NCBI GenBank assembly: GCA_963833375.1
Contig: CAWHXR010000004.1
Span: 372,001 to 436,000 of the forward strand
Reading direction: 5' to 3'
DNA: 64,000 bases
DNA from: DASUPK01 sp963833375
GTDB taxonomy: Bacteria; Actinomycetota; Thermoleophilia; Solirubrobacterales; 70-9
Shown here: positions 15,964-23,775 of the stretch, piece after piece
How positions within the stretch are numbered: the stretch's first letter is position 1
Layout of the letters: the number at the start of each line of letters is the position of its first letter
Program-made: the position numbers and the translations under genes
Notes under the pieces: generated by a model
What the model saw: the letters and a program-made list of their open reading frames with translations, nothing else
The model's database searches: none
Told to the model about the DNA's origin: nothing

Positions 15964-16962
15964 TCAGGAGCCGCCCTCGACGCGGCGGTAGTGGTCCCGC
16001 CAGATCAGGCGGTGGACGCCGAGGTGGCGAGGCAGGCTGCGCAATCCGGGGATCACCGGGATGCAGATGAACGCCAGGGACAGGATCATCATCAGGACCC
16101 AGATCTGGGCGTCCGCATTATCGGACGTGTTGAACGGAGCGATCTGGTACCAGAACGTGTAGAGCCAGAGCCAGACCTGGCCCGGGTAGCTGCCCGTCTC
16201 GTTCATCATCCCCCACTGATCGCCAAGGAGGTGCTGCTCGTCCGCGCGCGACTCGAAGTAGTCGCCGCCTGAGAGGAAGAGCAGCGGCTTGGTGTAGTCG
16301 GTCTGGTAGAACTGGTTGGTGGCGAGCAGGGCCCCATCGAGTCCTCCGGTCTCGGCGAGGCCGGCGAGAGAGGTCATCATCGGGCCCACTGGGCCGTAGT
16401 CGCCCGCCGGCACCTGGGGGAGGCCACCGGGGAACTTGGCGCCGTCAAGGGACTTGGTGTACGCGTCCGTCCAGGCCTTCTGCTGGGCCGGTGGGGCCGC
16501 GTCGTAGGTCTTCAGAGCCTGGGTGAGAGCCGCGTCACCGGGGATGCTGCGCAGCGGATTGAGGACGAAGTCCGCCGCGGTGTTGACCGGGTGGTGAACT
16601 CCAGCGGCCTGTTGGAGGGAGATCGAATCGATGACGTTCTGTGCGGCGTCCGGGGTGTGGTTGTATGGAGGGCCGTACCCCGCAACCTCACTGGAGCCGT
16701 CCAGCTCGCTCACTGCGGTCCCCACGAAGCCAGCGGGGTCGGCTCGCGCCCACTGCTTGATCGTCACCGGACGATCATCCGGGGATGAGAAGAGGATCGC
16801 CAGGAGCACGACCAGACCGGTGATCACCGCCAGAGCGACGACGAACTCCTTGATCAGGTCATAGCGGACGTACGGCCCGGTCCACTCCTCGCTCTCGAGC
16901 GGTGCCGGTTCCGGAGCCGCTCTTTCCGGGCTCATGCTTTGCCCCTCGCCGTCCGGGCTCAT
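15964..16962 (-). CDS. Membrane protein of the cytochrome b gene cluster
   Basis: A 332-residue protein with one membrane helix near residues 43-60 (FVVALAVITGLVVLLAILF), a ~190-residue extracytoplasmic-looking domain, and two C-terminal helices (VWLWLYTFWYQI and WVLMMILSLAFICIPVI). It has no CxxCH haem-c motif. It could be a much expanded subunit-IV or C-terminal partner of the cytochrome b encoded just upstream; no family is recognised with confidence. A 27-base duplication repeats the ribosome site and ATG (16962 and 16935), so two in-frame starts exist nine codons apart. The first ATG overlaps the cytochrome b stop by four bases. Confidence 0.75.
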   Translation of the reverse strand: MSPDGEGQSMSPERAAPEPAPLESEEWTGPYVRYDLIKEFVVALAVITGLVVLLAILFSSPDDRPVTIKQWARADPAGFVGTAVSELDGSSEVAGYGPPYNHTPDAAQNVIDSISLQQAAGVHHPVNTAADFVLNPLRSIPGDAALTQALKTYDAAPPAQQKAWTDAYTKSLDGAKFPGGLPQVPAGDYGPVGPMMTSLAGLAETGGLDGALLATNQFYQTDYTKPLLFLSGGDYFESRADEQHLLGDQWGMMNETGSYPGQVWLWLYTFWYQIAPFNTSDNADAQIWVLMMILSLAFICIPVIPGLRSLPRHLGVHRLIWRDHYRRVEGGS

Positions 16963-17600
16963 GCTTTGCCCCTCGCCGCCGAGGCATCGCGGACCTTGGC
17001 CGCAAATGGGGGAACCACGCCATGCTTTCGAACCAGCAGCACGTGCCAGGCGACGATCGCCACCACCACGACCGGCAGCAGGATGACGTGGAACGTGTAC
17101 ATCTGGCCGAAATCGGGGACGTTGAAGAAGGCGCCGATTCCGACCGAGTTCAGCCCGTCCTTCCCCTCGCTTGCGATCCACTGAGAATCGAAGTTCTGCT
17201 GGGAGAGATAGCCCGTGAAGGCAGTGCCGATCGCAACCAGGAACAGCACGGCTCCGGTCACCCAGGTCCAGGCACGGCCGCCGCGCCAAGCACCCATGAA
17301 GAACTTGCCCCAGAGGTGCACGACCATGGTGAAGAAGAAGATCTCAACGCCCCAGAGGTGAATGCTGTTGAAGAACTTTCCGACCCCCGACACGTGCCAC
17401 CAGGCGGGACCCTTGAGCCCGAGGATCACGCCCGAGCCGACGACCACGATCAGCGCCGCGATCGTCGCGACGCCGAAGACGTAGATCCAGGAGGAGACGT
17501 ACGCGGGTTGGCGGTCGGGGAGAAGCTTCTCGGGGGGCAGGGAGCCGACCGCACGCGACCGAACCCGCTCGGTCCACATGCGCTTCTCCTGCGGGGTCAT
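16959..17600 (-). CDS. Cytochrome b (b6-type N-terminal domain)
   Basis: A 213-residue membrane dihaem protein of a quinol-oxidising cytochrome bc/b6f-like complex. Four helices are visible. The haem-ligand His pairs are HLWGVEIFFFTMVVH (13 residues between) and HVILLPVVVVAIVAWH (14 between, the b6-type spacing). GHI-like loops such as FTGYLSQQNFDSQW follow helix 3. The length fits the separate cytochrome b6 arrangement rather than full-length cytochrome b. The start overlaps the stop of the upstream small gene by one base (TAATG), and the stop overlaps the downstream gene, so all three are coupled. Confidence 0.9.
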   Translation of the reverse strand: MTPQEKRMWTERVRSRAVGSLPPEKLLPDRQPAYVSSWIYVFGVATIAALIVVVGSGVILGLKGPAWWHVSGVGKFFNSIHLWGVEIFFFTMVVHLWGKFFMGAWRGGRAWTWVTGAVLFLVAIGTAFTGYLSQQNFDSQWIASEGKDGLNSVGIGAFFNVPDFGQMYTFHVILLPVVVVAIVAWHVLLVRKHGVVPPFAAKVRDASAARGKA

Positions 17601-17893
17601 TACTCGAGCTCCCGCTTCGGGAAGGGAAGGAGGATCGCCAGGATGAAGACGACGATCATCAGCAGGATTACCACGACGTTCGCCACCGACATCTGGAAGA
17701 AGTGCCAGTGGACGTAGTGCGCGGGCCCGTTGAGGTCGAACACCGCCGGCGCCATCGGCACTTGCCAGCGGCCAAGCCGGGCGAGATGTCTACCTGCCAA
17801 AGTCAAACCTCCTACCGGCGTCCGCGATGCGCCCGCCTCGTCTTGGGACCTCTCCGGCGGGGAGCCTACTTGCGGCGGCGGCGAAGCATTCAT
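17600..17893 (-). CDS. Small single-helix membrane protein, first gene of the cytochrome b operon
   Basis: A 97-residue protein with a Pro/Ser-rich N-terminus and one strongly hydrophobic helix near residues 71-91 (ANVVVILLMIVVFILAILLPF). The motif GPAHYVHWHFFQMSVAN just before the helix is His-rich and may touch a cofactor or the complex. It is likely an accessory subunit of the cytochrome complex encoded directly downstream. The ATG lies inside overlapping palindromes and 22 bases after the proS stop. No family was recognised. Confidence 0.7.
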   Translation of the reverse strand: MNASPPPQVGSPPERSQDEAGASRTPVGGLTLAGRHLARLGRWQVPMAPAVFDLNGPAHYVHWHFFQMSVANVVVILLMIVVFILAILLPFPKRELE

Positions 17894-17911
17894 GAGAATT
17901 CTCTTAGAGAA
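17894..17911. promoter_or_regulatory. Overlapping palindromes at the cytochrome b operon start
   Basis: GAGAATTCTC (17894-17903) and TTCTCTTAGAGAA (17899-17911) are perfect inverted repeats that overlap and abut the operon ATG at 17893. Read on the minus strand, TAAGAG begins 13 bases before that ATG, matching a weak -10 position. They could be a repressor operator or simply a start-site hairpin. Confidence 0.4.
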
Positions 17912-17915
17912 CAGC

Positions 17916-19424
17916 TCAGTAGGCCTTCGCGAAGATCGCCATCACTCTCGCTGCCCCTCCGGTGATCACGCAGCGGGCGTCCGGCGGAAGCTCCTCGCCG
18001 AAGGGGATGCAGCGGACCGTCACGCCGAGGTCGCCCAAGGTCTCCTCAGTCCCGGGATCCTCGCTCCAGGGCGCCTTGACGAAACCGCCCGAGTCCGTCT
18101 CGTCCCCCAAGAAGAACTCGCGGAACTGGTCGAGGGTGGTGATGTCGTCACGGGTGCGCTCCCTCAGCCGCTCGCTGGCCTCCTGGAAGTAGCTGAGCTG
18201 GATGTCGCCGAGGACGCCGGCGACCGCCTCGGCGGCCCCGTCGCGGGGCACGGCGTCGCGCGCCAGGTCCGTGTCGTCGCGGCGCGTCATCGTCACCACT
18301 CCCTGCTCGATGTCGCGCTCGCCGAGCTCGATCACGACGGGCACGCCCTTGCGAATCCACTCCCAGCGCTTCTCGGCCGGCTTGCGGTCACGTGAATCGA
18401 CCTGGGCCCGGATCGGCGCGCCCTCCCAGGACCGCTCCGCGAGCTCGGCCTGAAGCCGCCCGGCGGCCTCGAGCACCGGGGCCGGGTCATCCCTGGTGAT
18501 CGGCACGATCTGGACCTGCCTCGGAGCCACCCGTGGGGGAACGCGCAGGCCATCGTCGTCGGCGTGGGTCATGACGATGGCGCCCATCATCCGGGTCGAA
18601 AGGCCCCAGGAGGTCGTGTAGGCGAGCTTGCGCTCCCCGTCCTCGGCGGTGAACTCCATGTCCATGGCGCGCGAGAAGTTCTGTCCCAGGTAGTGCGAGG
18701 TGCCGGACTGGAGCGCCTTGCCGTCCTGCATCATCGCCTCGATCGACAGGCTGCGCTCGGCGCCGGGGAAGCGCTCTGACTCGGGTTTCTCGCCCGGGAT
18801 CACCGGGATCGCGAGCACCGACTCCGCGAACTCGCGGTACACACCGAGCATCCGGCGGGTCTCCTCGAGCGCCTCCTCCTCGGTGGCGTGGGCGGTGTGG
18901 CCCTCCTGCCAGAGGAACTCCGTGGTGCGAAGCAGCACCCGCGGGCGCAGCTCCCAGCGGACGATGTTCGCCCACTGGTTGATCATCAGCGGCAGGTCCC
19001 GGTAGGAGTTGATCCACTTGGCGAAGGAGCGGCCGATGATCGTCTCGGAGGTGGGGCGGACGATCAGCGGCTCGGGCAGCTCCGCGGCGGGGTGGAGGGA
19101 GCCGTCGTCACCCTGCTCGAGGCGATGGTGGGTGACCACCGCCATCTCCTTCGCGAAGCCCTCGACGTGCTTGGCCTCTTCCTCGAAGTAGCTCAGGGGG
19201 ATGAAGAGCGGGAAGTAGGCGTTGACGGCGCCCGTCTCCTTGATCGCGTCGTCGAGCGCCCGCTGCATCAGCTCCCAGATGCCGTAGCCCCAGGGTCGGA
19301 TCACCATCGCGCCGCGCACGTGGTCGAGCTCCGCCACCTCCGCGTCGCGGACCACGCTCTGGAACCACTGAGGGAAGTCCTCTGCGCGCGTCGGTGAGAT
19401 GCCGGTTTTCGCGTTGCCTTCCAT
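17916..19424 (-). CDS. proS: Prolyl-tRNA synthetase, archaeal/eukaryote-type (ProRS type 3)
   Basis: ProRS charges tRNA-Pro. The 502-residue length, the absence of the bacterial editing insertion and the C-terminal ARVMAIFAKAY ending with Tyr all mark the archaeal-like class. Class II motifs are visible: RGAMVIRPWGYGIWE, then RPTSETIIGRSFAKW, the motif 2 region NQWANIVRWELRPRV with TTEFLWQEGHTAHAT, and GTSHYLGQNFSRAM. The anticodon-binding domain covers roughly 275-400. ATG 19424 is only 12 bases from the start of the divergent phosphatidyltransferase gene. In many bacteria proS follows ispG, as here. Confidence 0.95.
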   Translation of the reverse strand: MEGNAKTGISPTRAEDFPQWFQSVVRDAEVAELDHVRGAMVIRPWGYGIWELMQRALDDAIKETGAVNAYFPLFIPLSYFEEEAKHVEGFAKEMAVVTHHRLEQGDDGSLHPAAELPEPLIVRPTSETIIGRSFAKWINSYRDLPLMINQWANIVRWELRPRVLLRTTEFLWQEGHTAHATEEEALEETRRMLGVYREFAESVLAIPVIPGEKPESERFPGAERSLSIEAMMQDGKALQSGTSHYLGQNFSRAMDMEFTAEDGERKLAYTTSWGLSTRMMGAIVMTHADDDGLRVPPRVAPRQVQIVPITRDDPAPVLEAAGRLQAELAERSWEGAPIRAQVDSRDRKPAEKRWEWIRKGVPVVIELGERDIEQGVVTMTRRDDTDLARDAVPRDGAAEAVAGVLGDIQLSYFQEASERLRERTRDDITTLDQFREFFLGDETDSGGFVKAPWSEDPGTEETLGDLGVTVRCIPFGEELPPDARCVITGGAARVMAIFAKAY

Positions 19425-19429
19425 ATGCT
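19424..19429 (+). promoter_or_regulatory. -10 box of the CDP-alcohol phosphatidyltransferase gene
   Basis: TATGCT begins 12 bases before ATG 19436, predicting a leaderless transcript. It overlaps the first base of the proS start codon on the other strand. Confidence 0.5.
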
Positions 19430-19435
19430 CGCCTG

Positions 19436-20077
19436 ATGGGCCGAAGCCGCGGACAATCCTTTCGCAAGGGGCGGCGAAAGGGGTTCCGACGCCAGTTCGG
19501 GCTCGACCGCTCGGGCCCGCCGCCGCGCCAGACCAGGCCGGGGCAGCCGCTGCGCCCCTGGACGATCCCAAACGCGGTCGGCTACGTCCGCCTCGCGGGC
19601 CTGCCCGTCTTCCTCTATCTCGCGTTCTCGTCGGGCGACGGGCGAGACCCGGCTGCCGCCGCGATCTTCTGGGCGATCGCGGTGGGCGACTACCTGGACG
19701 GGTTCCTGGCCCGAGCCACGGGCCAGTACAGCCGCATGGGCGCGCTGCTCGACCCGATCGTCGACCGGCTGACGATCCTCTGCGGCGCCGCCGTCTGCTG
19801 GCACTTCGAGCTGCTGCCACGCTGGGCGCTCGCGGTGCTCGCGGTGCGCGAGCTGCTCACGGCGCTCCTCGCGCAGATCGCGCTGCGGCGCGGGGGAGAG
19901 CTGAAGATCAACTGGCTGGGCCGGGTCGCGATCTGGCCGACGATGGCGGCGATCTTCTTCGCGATGGTCTCCGCGAGCCCGGTCTGGGACGCGACGCTGA
20001 TCGTCGGAGTGGTCCTCGGCGTGCTGGGGACGGTCGCCTACGTCCGTACTGGTCTGCGCGAGACTGCAACGGCGTAG
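19436..20077 (+). CDS. CDP-alcohol phosphatidyltransferase family protein
   Basis: A 213-residue membrane enzyme that transfers a phosphatidyl group from CDP-diacylglycerol (made by CdsA, 3037) to an alcohol such as glycerol 3-phosphate. The family motif is complete: DYLDGFLARATGQYSRMG, then LLDPIVDRL, with the spacing DxxDGxxARxxxxxxxxGxxxDxxxD. About six hydrophobic helices follow a very basic N-terminus of ~35 residues. It could be phosphatidylglycerophosphate synthase, but the acceptor cannot be read from sequence. ATG 19436 is chosen from the -10 box position. Confidence 0.88.
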   Translation: MGRSRGQSFRKGRRKGFRRQFGLDRSGPPPRQTRPGQPLRPWTIPNAVGYVRLAGLPVFLYLAFSSGDGRDPAAAAIFWAIAVGDYLDGFLARATGQYSRMGALLDPIVDRLTILCGAAVCWHFELLPRWALAVLAVRELLTALLAQIALRRGGELKINWLGRVAIWPTMAAIFFAMVSASPVWDATLIVGVVLGVLGTVAYVRTGLRETATA

Positions 20078-20097
20078 CCAAAACCCTGAAGCCCTGG

Positions 20098-20124
20098 TTG
20101 AGGCTGCCCCAACAGACCTATAAT
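20098..20124 (+). promoter_or_regulatory. Promoter of the RsiG-like/GarA-like/FtsR-like operon
   Basis: A consensus -10 TATAAT at 20119-20124 with upstream TGGTTGAGG (20095-20103) giving a possible -35. Transcription would start near 20131, leaving a ~55-base leader before GTG 20186, whose ribosome site is TTGAGGAG. Confidence 0.6.
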
Positions 20125-20185
20125 CGCCTGCCCTAAGTCAAACGGGTCGCGCTGACGCGCGGCCCTCGCATAAGTTGAGGAGTCC

Positions 20186-20452
20186 GTGGAGGACGAGACC
20201 TTTCCCGACATCGGCTCGATGAGCGACGAAGAGCTCAAGGAGCTGATCGACAATCTGACCACTGAGGAACAGGAGGTGTCCTATCGCCGCCGGATCCTGC
20301 ACGGCCAGATCGACATCCTCAGGGCGGAGCTCGTCAACCGCCTGCGTGAGAACCGCCCCGACAGCGGGACGCTGATCAAGGGCGATGACGTGCAGCGGCT
20401 CAGCGAGATCCTCGCCGGCCGCAGCGAGCCCCCGACCAAGCCTCCGACCTAG
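20186..20452 (+). CDS. RsiG-like c-di-GMP-binding domain protein
   Basis: An 88-residue, highly charged helical protein. Residues 28-43 match the signature of RsiG, the Streptomyces anti-sigma factor that binds c-di-GMP through E(X)3S(X)2R(X)3Q(X)3D repeats. Here it reads E28, S32, R35, H39, D43, so the Gln is His. Only one motif is present, as reported for ancestral single-motif RsiG of early-branching actinobacteria, which dimerise. The partner sigma factor is not nearby. GTG follows TTGAGGAG. It is first in an operon with the FHA and MerR genes. That it binds c-di-GMP is inferred from the motif. Confidence 0.75.
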   Translation: MEDETFPDIGSMSDEELKELIDNLTTEEQEVSYRRRILHGQIDILRAELVNRLRENRPDSGTLIKGDDVQRLSEILAGRSEPPTKPPT

Positions 20453-20465
20453 GCCGAGGGCGACG

Positions 20466-20936
20466 ATGGCGATCCACTGCCCCGAGTGCGGATTCGTCAA
20501 CGCAGAGGGGGCCAACTACTGCCAGAAATGCGGCGCGTACCTCTCCCGCCCGGAGGGGAAAGACGAGCCGACGACGATGACCTACACGGTCGACGAGTCC
20601 GGGGAGATGCACCAGGTCGACCTCGACGAGGTCGTCGAGAGGCACGGCGCGGCTCTCGTGATCCGCGCGGGCGGCGGCCGGGCGGGGGAGAGCTTCACCC
20701 TCGACGACGAGAGGATCTCGGTCGGGCGGACGCCAGATGCCGGGGTCTTCCTCGACGACGTCACCGTCTCGCGCAACCACGCGCTGCTGGTCCGCCGCAA
20801 GGACGGCCTCTACATCGACGATCTGGGCTCCCTCAACGGCACGTACGTCAACCGCCGCAGGATCGAGTCCCACCAGCTCCAGGACGGCGACGAGATCCAG
20901 ATCGGCAAGTACAAGCTGAGCTACCTGGAGAAGTGA
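20466..20936 (+). CDS. garA: Zinc-ribbon and FHA domain protein (GarA/OdhI-like)
   Basis: A 156-residue signalling adaptor. A CxxC...CxxC zinc ribbon covers residues 5-22 (CPECG and CQKCG). A short acidic linker carries a Thr pair at 36-37 (EPTTMTY), resembling the phospho-switch of GarA/OdhI. The FHA domain runs ~55-156 with GRTPDAGVFLDD, the phosphothreonine-binding SRNH and GSLNGTYVN. In mycobacteria GarA inhibits 2-oxoglutarate dehydrogenase and activates glutamate synthase until phosphorylated. The adjacent MerR gene supports orthology. The zinc ribbon is an addition to the mycobacterial layout. Confidence 0.82.
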   Translation: MAIHCPECGFVNAEGANYCQKCGAYLSRPEGKDEPTTMTYTVDESGEMHQVDLDEVVERHGAALVIRAGGGRAGESFTLDDERISVGRTPDAGVFLDDVTVSRNHALLVRRKDGLYIDDLGSLNGTYVNRRRIESHQLQDGDEIQIGKYKLSYLEK

Positions 20937-21685
20937 TGATGGAAGCCTCGCCGACACGCTTCGAGCGCAATACCGATGGCGCCTCCGCCGCCGCGCCCTC
21001 AAACCGCAAGGCCCTCACCATCGGCGCCGTCGCCAAGATCCTCGGCCGCGAGTTCGAGGACATCTCGATCTCGAAGATCCGCTATCTCGAGGACCAGAAA
21101 CTCCTCTCGCCGCGACGGACCCCGGGCGGCTACCGCCTGTACAGCCAGGCCGACGTGGAGCGGCTGCGGACGATCCTGCGGATGCAGCGGGACGAGTTCC
21201 TGCCCCTTCGGGTGATCCGCCAGGAGCTGGCCGCCGGCGCGCGCGAGGAGCGCAGCGGGACGGCCTCCCTGCGCCGGGCGACGACCGTCGAGGCCAGCAA
21301 GGGCTCGCGTCTCACCGTCGAGGAGCTGGTCGATCAGACCAGCGTCGGCGGTGAGCTGATCAAGGAGCTCGAGGACTGGCGCCTCGTCCAGCCCGAGAAC
21401 GTCGAGGGCACGAAGCTCTACGACGACACCGATCGCGAGATCGTCAAGGCGTGCTCGGAGCTCGCCCGCTTCGGCGTGGGCGGGCGCAACCTGAAGGTCC
21501 TCCGCACCGCCGCCGACCGCGAGGCGGTGCTGCTGGAGGCGGTGGTGGGACCCGTCCTGCGGTCCTCCAACCACAACCGCCGCCGCGAGGCGATCGAGAA
21601 CCTGGAGAGCCTCGCCGCGGCGTGCAACAACCTCACGCACATGTTGCTCGTCCGCGATCTGCGGAAGCTGACCGGCGAGGAGTAG
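20936..21685 (+). CDS. ftsR: MerR-family regulator, FtsR-like
   Basis: A 249-residue DNA-binding protein. The MerR winged helix spans ~22-95 (LTIGAVAKILGREFEDISIS, then SKIRYLEDQKLLSPRRTPGG and YRLYSQADVERL). A second helical half (LTVEELVDQTSVGGELIKEL...) follows. A MerR gene next to garA is the FtsR of corynebacteria and mycobacteria, which activates ftsZ; that role is inferred here from synteny. No metal-binding Cys are seen. Two consecutive ATGs (20936, 20939) are possible; the first overlaps the garA stop by one base. Confidence 0.8.
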   Translation: MMEASPTRFERNTDGASAAAPSNRKALTIGAVAKILGREFEDISISKIRYLEDQKLLSPRRTPGGYRLYSQADVERLRTILRMQRDEFLPLRVIRQELAAGAREERSGTASLRRATTVEASKGSRLTVEELVDQTSVGGELIKELEDWRLVQPENVEGTKLYDDTDREIVKACSELARFGVGGRNLKVLRTAADREAVLLEAVVGPVLRSSNHNRRREAIENLESLAAACNNLTHMLLVRDLRKLTGEE

Positions 21686-21697
21686 GTTCTCCGACCC

Positions 21698-22165
21698 GTG
21701 GCACGCGTCGTGCGGAGGCGCCGGATCGCCGCGCCCGCGAGCGCGCTCTGGGCCCTGATCACCGATCCGTACCACCTGCCGCGCTGGTGGCCGAACACCC
21801 AGCGGGTGGAGAACGTCACCGAGGGCGAGCCTGCGGGGCGCAGCTGGACCCAGGTGCTCGAGACCCGTGACGGGCGCGGCGTGCGGGCCGACTACCGCTG
21901 CGTGGGCGCCAGCGACGGCGAGCGCTACGCCTTCGAGCAGACGGTCGAGGGCACGCCGTTCGAGCGCTTCGTCAAGCGGGCCCGGACGGAGATCGAGCTG
22001 AAGCCGCAGGACGGCGATACCGAGGTGACGATGTCACTCGACCGCAAGCTGCGTGGCCTCTCGCGGCTGGGCTCCCCGATGATGCGCAGGGCGATCGGCC
22101 GGCAGCTGAACGAGGCGCTGGCGGGGTTGGAGACCGCGGCTACCGGGACGGGGGGATCGGGCTGA
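21698..22165 (+). CDS. SRPBCC (START-like) family protein
   Basis: A 155-residue ligand-pocket protein of the polyketide cyclase/dehydrase type. It shows the family start (RRRIAAPASALWALITDP followed by YHLPRWWPNTQRVENV) and alternating strands ending in a long C-terminal helix (MMRRAIGRQLNEALAGLE). No catalytic residue is evident; such proteins bind lipids or aromatic ligands. GTG 21698 is 12 bases after the ftsR-like stop, and the next gene starts eight bases on, so it may be cotranscribed with the oxidase. Confidence 0.82.
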   Translation: MARVVRRRRIAAPASALWALITDPYHLPRWWPNTQRVENVTEGEPAGRSWTQVLETRDGRGVRADYRCVGASDGERYAFEQTVEGTPFERFVKRARTEIELKPQDGDTEVTMSLDRKLRGLSRLGSPMMRRAIGRQLNEALAGLETAATGTGGSG

Positions 22166-22173
22166 CCGCCGAG

Positions 22174-23775
22174 ATGAAGTGGTGGGGTTGGGGCGACCCC
22201 GACCGCCGCCTGGACCTGCCCCCGGCGGCCGTAGGGGCACTGCGCGAGGAGCTCGGCGTCGAGCCGCAGGATGCGGTGGAGCCGGTCACGCTGGAGCAGG
22301 TGTCGCTGCCGAGGCCGCGCTCGGTCCCAGAGGCGGTCCGCTCGGCTGCCGGGGAGGTCCTGGACGGCAAGGAGGAGCGGCTGAGGCGGGCGACCGGCCG
22401 CAGCTATCCCGATCTGGTCCGACTGCGGACCGGTCGGCTCGAGTGGGCGCCGGATGCGATCCTCAGGCCTGCGGACGCGGGCGCCGTTGAGGCGGTGATC
22501 GGGGCCTGCGCCGCCGACGGGGTGGCGGTGGTGCCATACGGGGGAGGGACGAGCGTGGTCGGGGGCCTCGACGCGGTCGGCGACGGCCACCGGGCGGTGG
22601 TCTCGGTGGACCTGGGCCGCCTGCGCTCGGTCGAGCTGGACGCGACCTCGCTGACCGCGCGGCTCGGTCCGGGCCTGACCGGCCCGGACGCCGAGGCCGC
22701 CCTGGGCGCCCGCGGAGCGACCATCGGGCACTTCCCGCAGTCCTTCGAGCAGGCGACGATCGGCGGCTTCGCCGCCACCCGCTCCGCGGGCCAGGCCTCG
22801 AGCGGCTATGGGCGCTTCGACGAGGTGGTGACCGCCGTCGAGCTCACCGCACCCGCAGGCCGGCTGCGAACCCGCCAGATCCCGCACACCGCAGCGGGCC
22901 CCTCGCTGCGGGAGCTGGTGATCGGCTCGGAGGGGACGCTCGGGGTGATCACCGAGGTGAGCTGCCGCGTCCGCCCAGCGCCCCGGGAGCGCCACTACGA
23001 GGGCTGGATGGCCGAGGACTTCGAGACCGGGCGCGAGATCGTCCGCGACCTGTCGCAGGCCCATCTCGCACCGGACGTGCTGCGGGTCTCGGACGAGGAG
23101 GAGACCAGGGTCTCGCTCGACCTGGCCGGGACGGAGGGGTTCCAGAAGCGTGCGCTCGACACGTATCTCTCGCTGCGGCACCGGCGGGGTGGCTGTCTCC
23201 TGATCTGCGGCTGGGAGGGCGAGCGCGGGTCGGTGCGCCGGCGGCGCTCGCTCGCGCAGACGCAGCTGAGGCTCGGCGGAGCGGTGCCGTTGGGCGGCTC
23301 CGCCGGGCGGTCGTGGGATCGCAACCGCTACACCGGCCCCTACCTGCGCGACGAGCTGATGAACCTCGGGGTGATGGTCGAGACACTGGAGACGGCCCAC
23401 ACCTGGAGCCGCGTCGACGAGCTCTACCGGGCGGTCGGAGGGGCCCTGCGCGGAGCGCTGGGGGAGCGCTCGATCGTCATGTGCCACGTCTCGCACGCCT
23501 ACGCGGACGGGGCCTCCCTCTACTTCACCTTCCTGGCGCGGGCCCGGCGGGGGGAGGAGCTCGCGCAGTGGAGGGAGGCGAAGACCGCCGCCTGCGAGGC
23601 GATCGTCGCGACCGAGGGCACGATCACCCACCACCACGCCGTCGGACGCGACCACGCTCCGTACATGCCGGCGGAGGTGGGAGAGCTGGGACTGGACGCG
23701 CTCCGGGCTGTCAAGGAGCGCCTCGACCCCGCCGGGATCATGAACCCGGGCAAGCTGCTACCGGCCACCAGATGA
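22174..23775 (+). CDS. FAD-linked oxidase, alkyldihydroxyacetonephosphate synthase-like
   Basis: A 533-residue flavoenzyme of the VAO/PCMH fold. It begins MKWWGWGDP, a hallmark of AGPS-like proteins, which exchange the acyl chain of acyl-DHAP for a fatty alcohol in ether-lipid synthesis. The FAD phosphate loop is VPYGGGTSVVGGL near residues 112-124. GFAATRSAGQASSGYGRFDE and LVIGSEGTLGVITE follow. The C-terminal HHHAVGRDHAPY and DPAGIMNPGKLL match the family. Whether the substrate is an ether lipid precursor or another 2-hydroxy compound is not settled by sequence. The stop touches repeat B. Confidence 0.88.
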   Translation: MKWWGWGDPDRRLDLPPAAVGALREELGVEPQDAVEPVTLEQVSLPRPRSVPEAVRSAAGEVLDGKEERLRRATGRSYPDLVRLRTGRLEWAPDAILRPADAGAVEAVIGACAADGVAVVPYGGGTSVVGGLDAVGDGHRAVVSVDLGRLRSVELDATSLTARLGPGLTGPDAEAALGARGATIGHFPQSFEQATIGGFAATRSAGQASSGYGRFDEVVTAVELTAPAGRLRTRQIPHTAAGPSLRELVIGSEGTLGVITEVSCRVRPAPRERHYEGWMAEDFETGREIVRDLSQAHLAPDVLRVSDEEETRVSLDLAGTEGFQKRALDTYLSLRHRRGGCLLICGWEGERGSVRRRRSLAQTQLRLGGAVPLGGSAGRSWDRNRYTGPYLRDELMNLGVMVETLETAHTWSRVDELYRAVGGALRGALGERSIVMCHVSHAYADGASLYFTFLARARRGEELAQWREAKTAACEAIVATEGTITHHHAVGRDHAPYMPAEVGELGLDALRAVKERLDPAGIMNPGKLLPATR

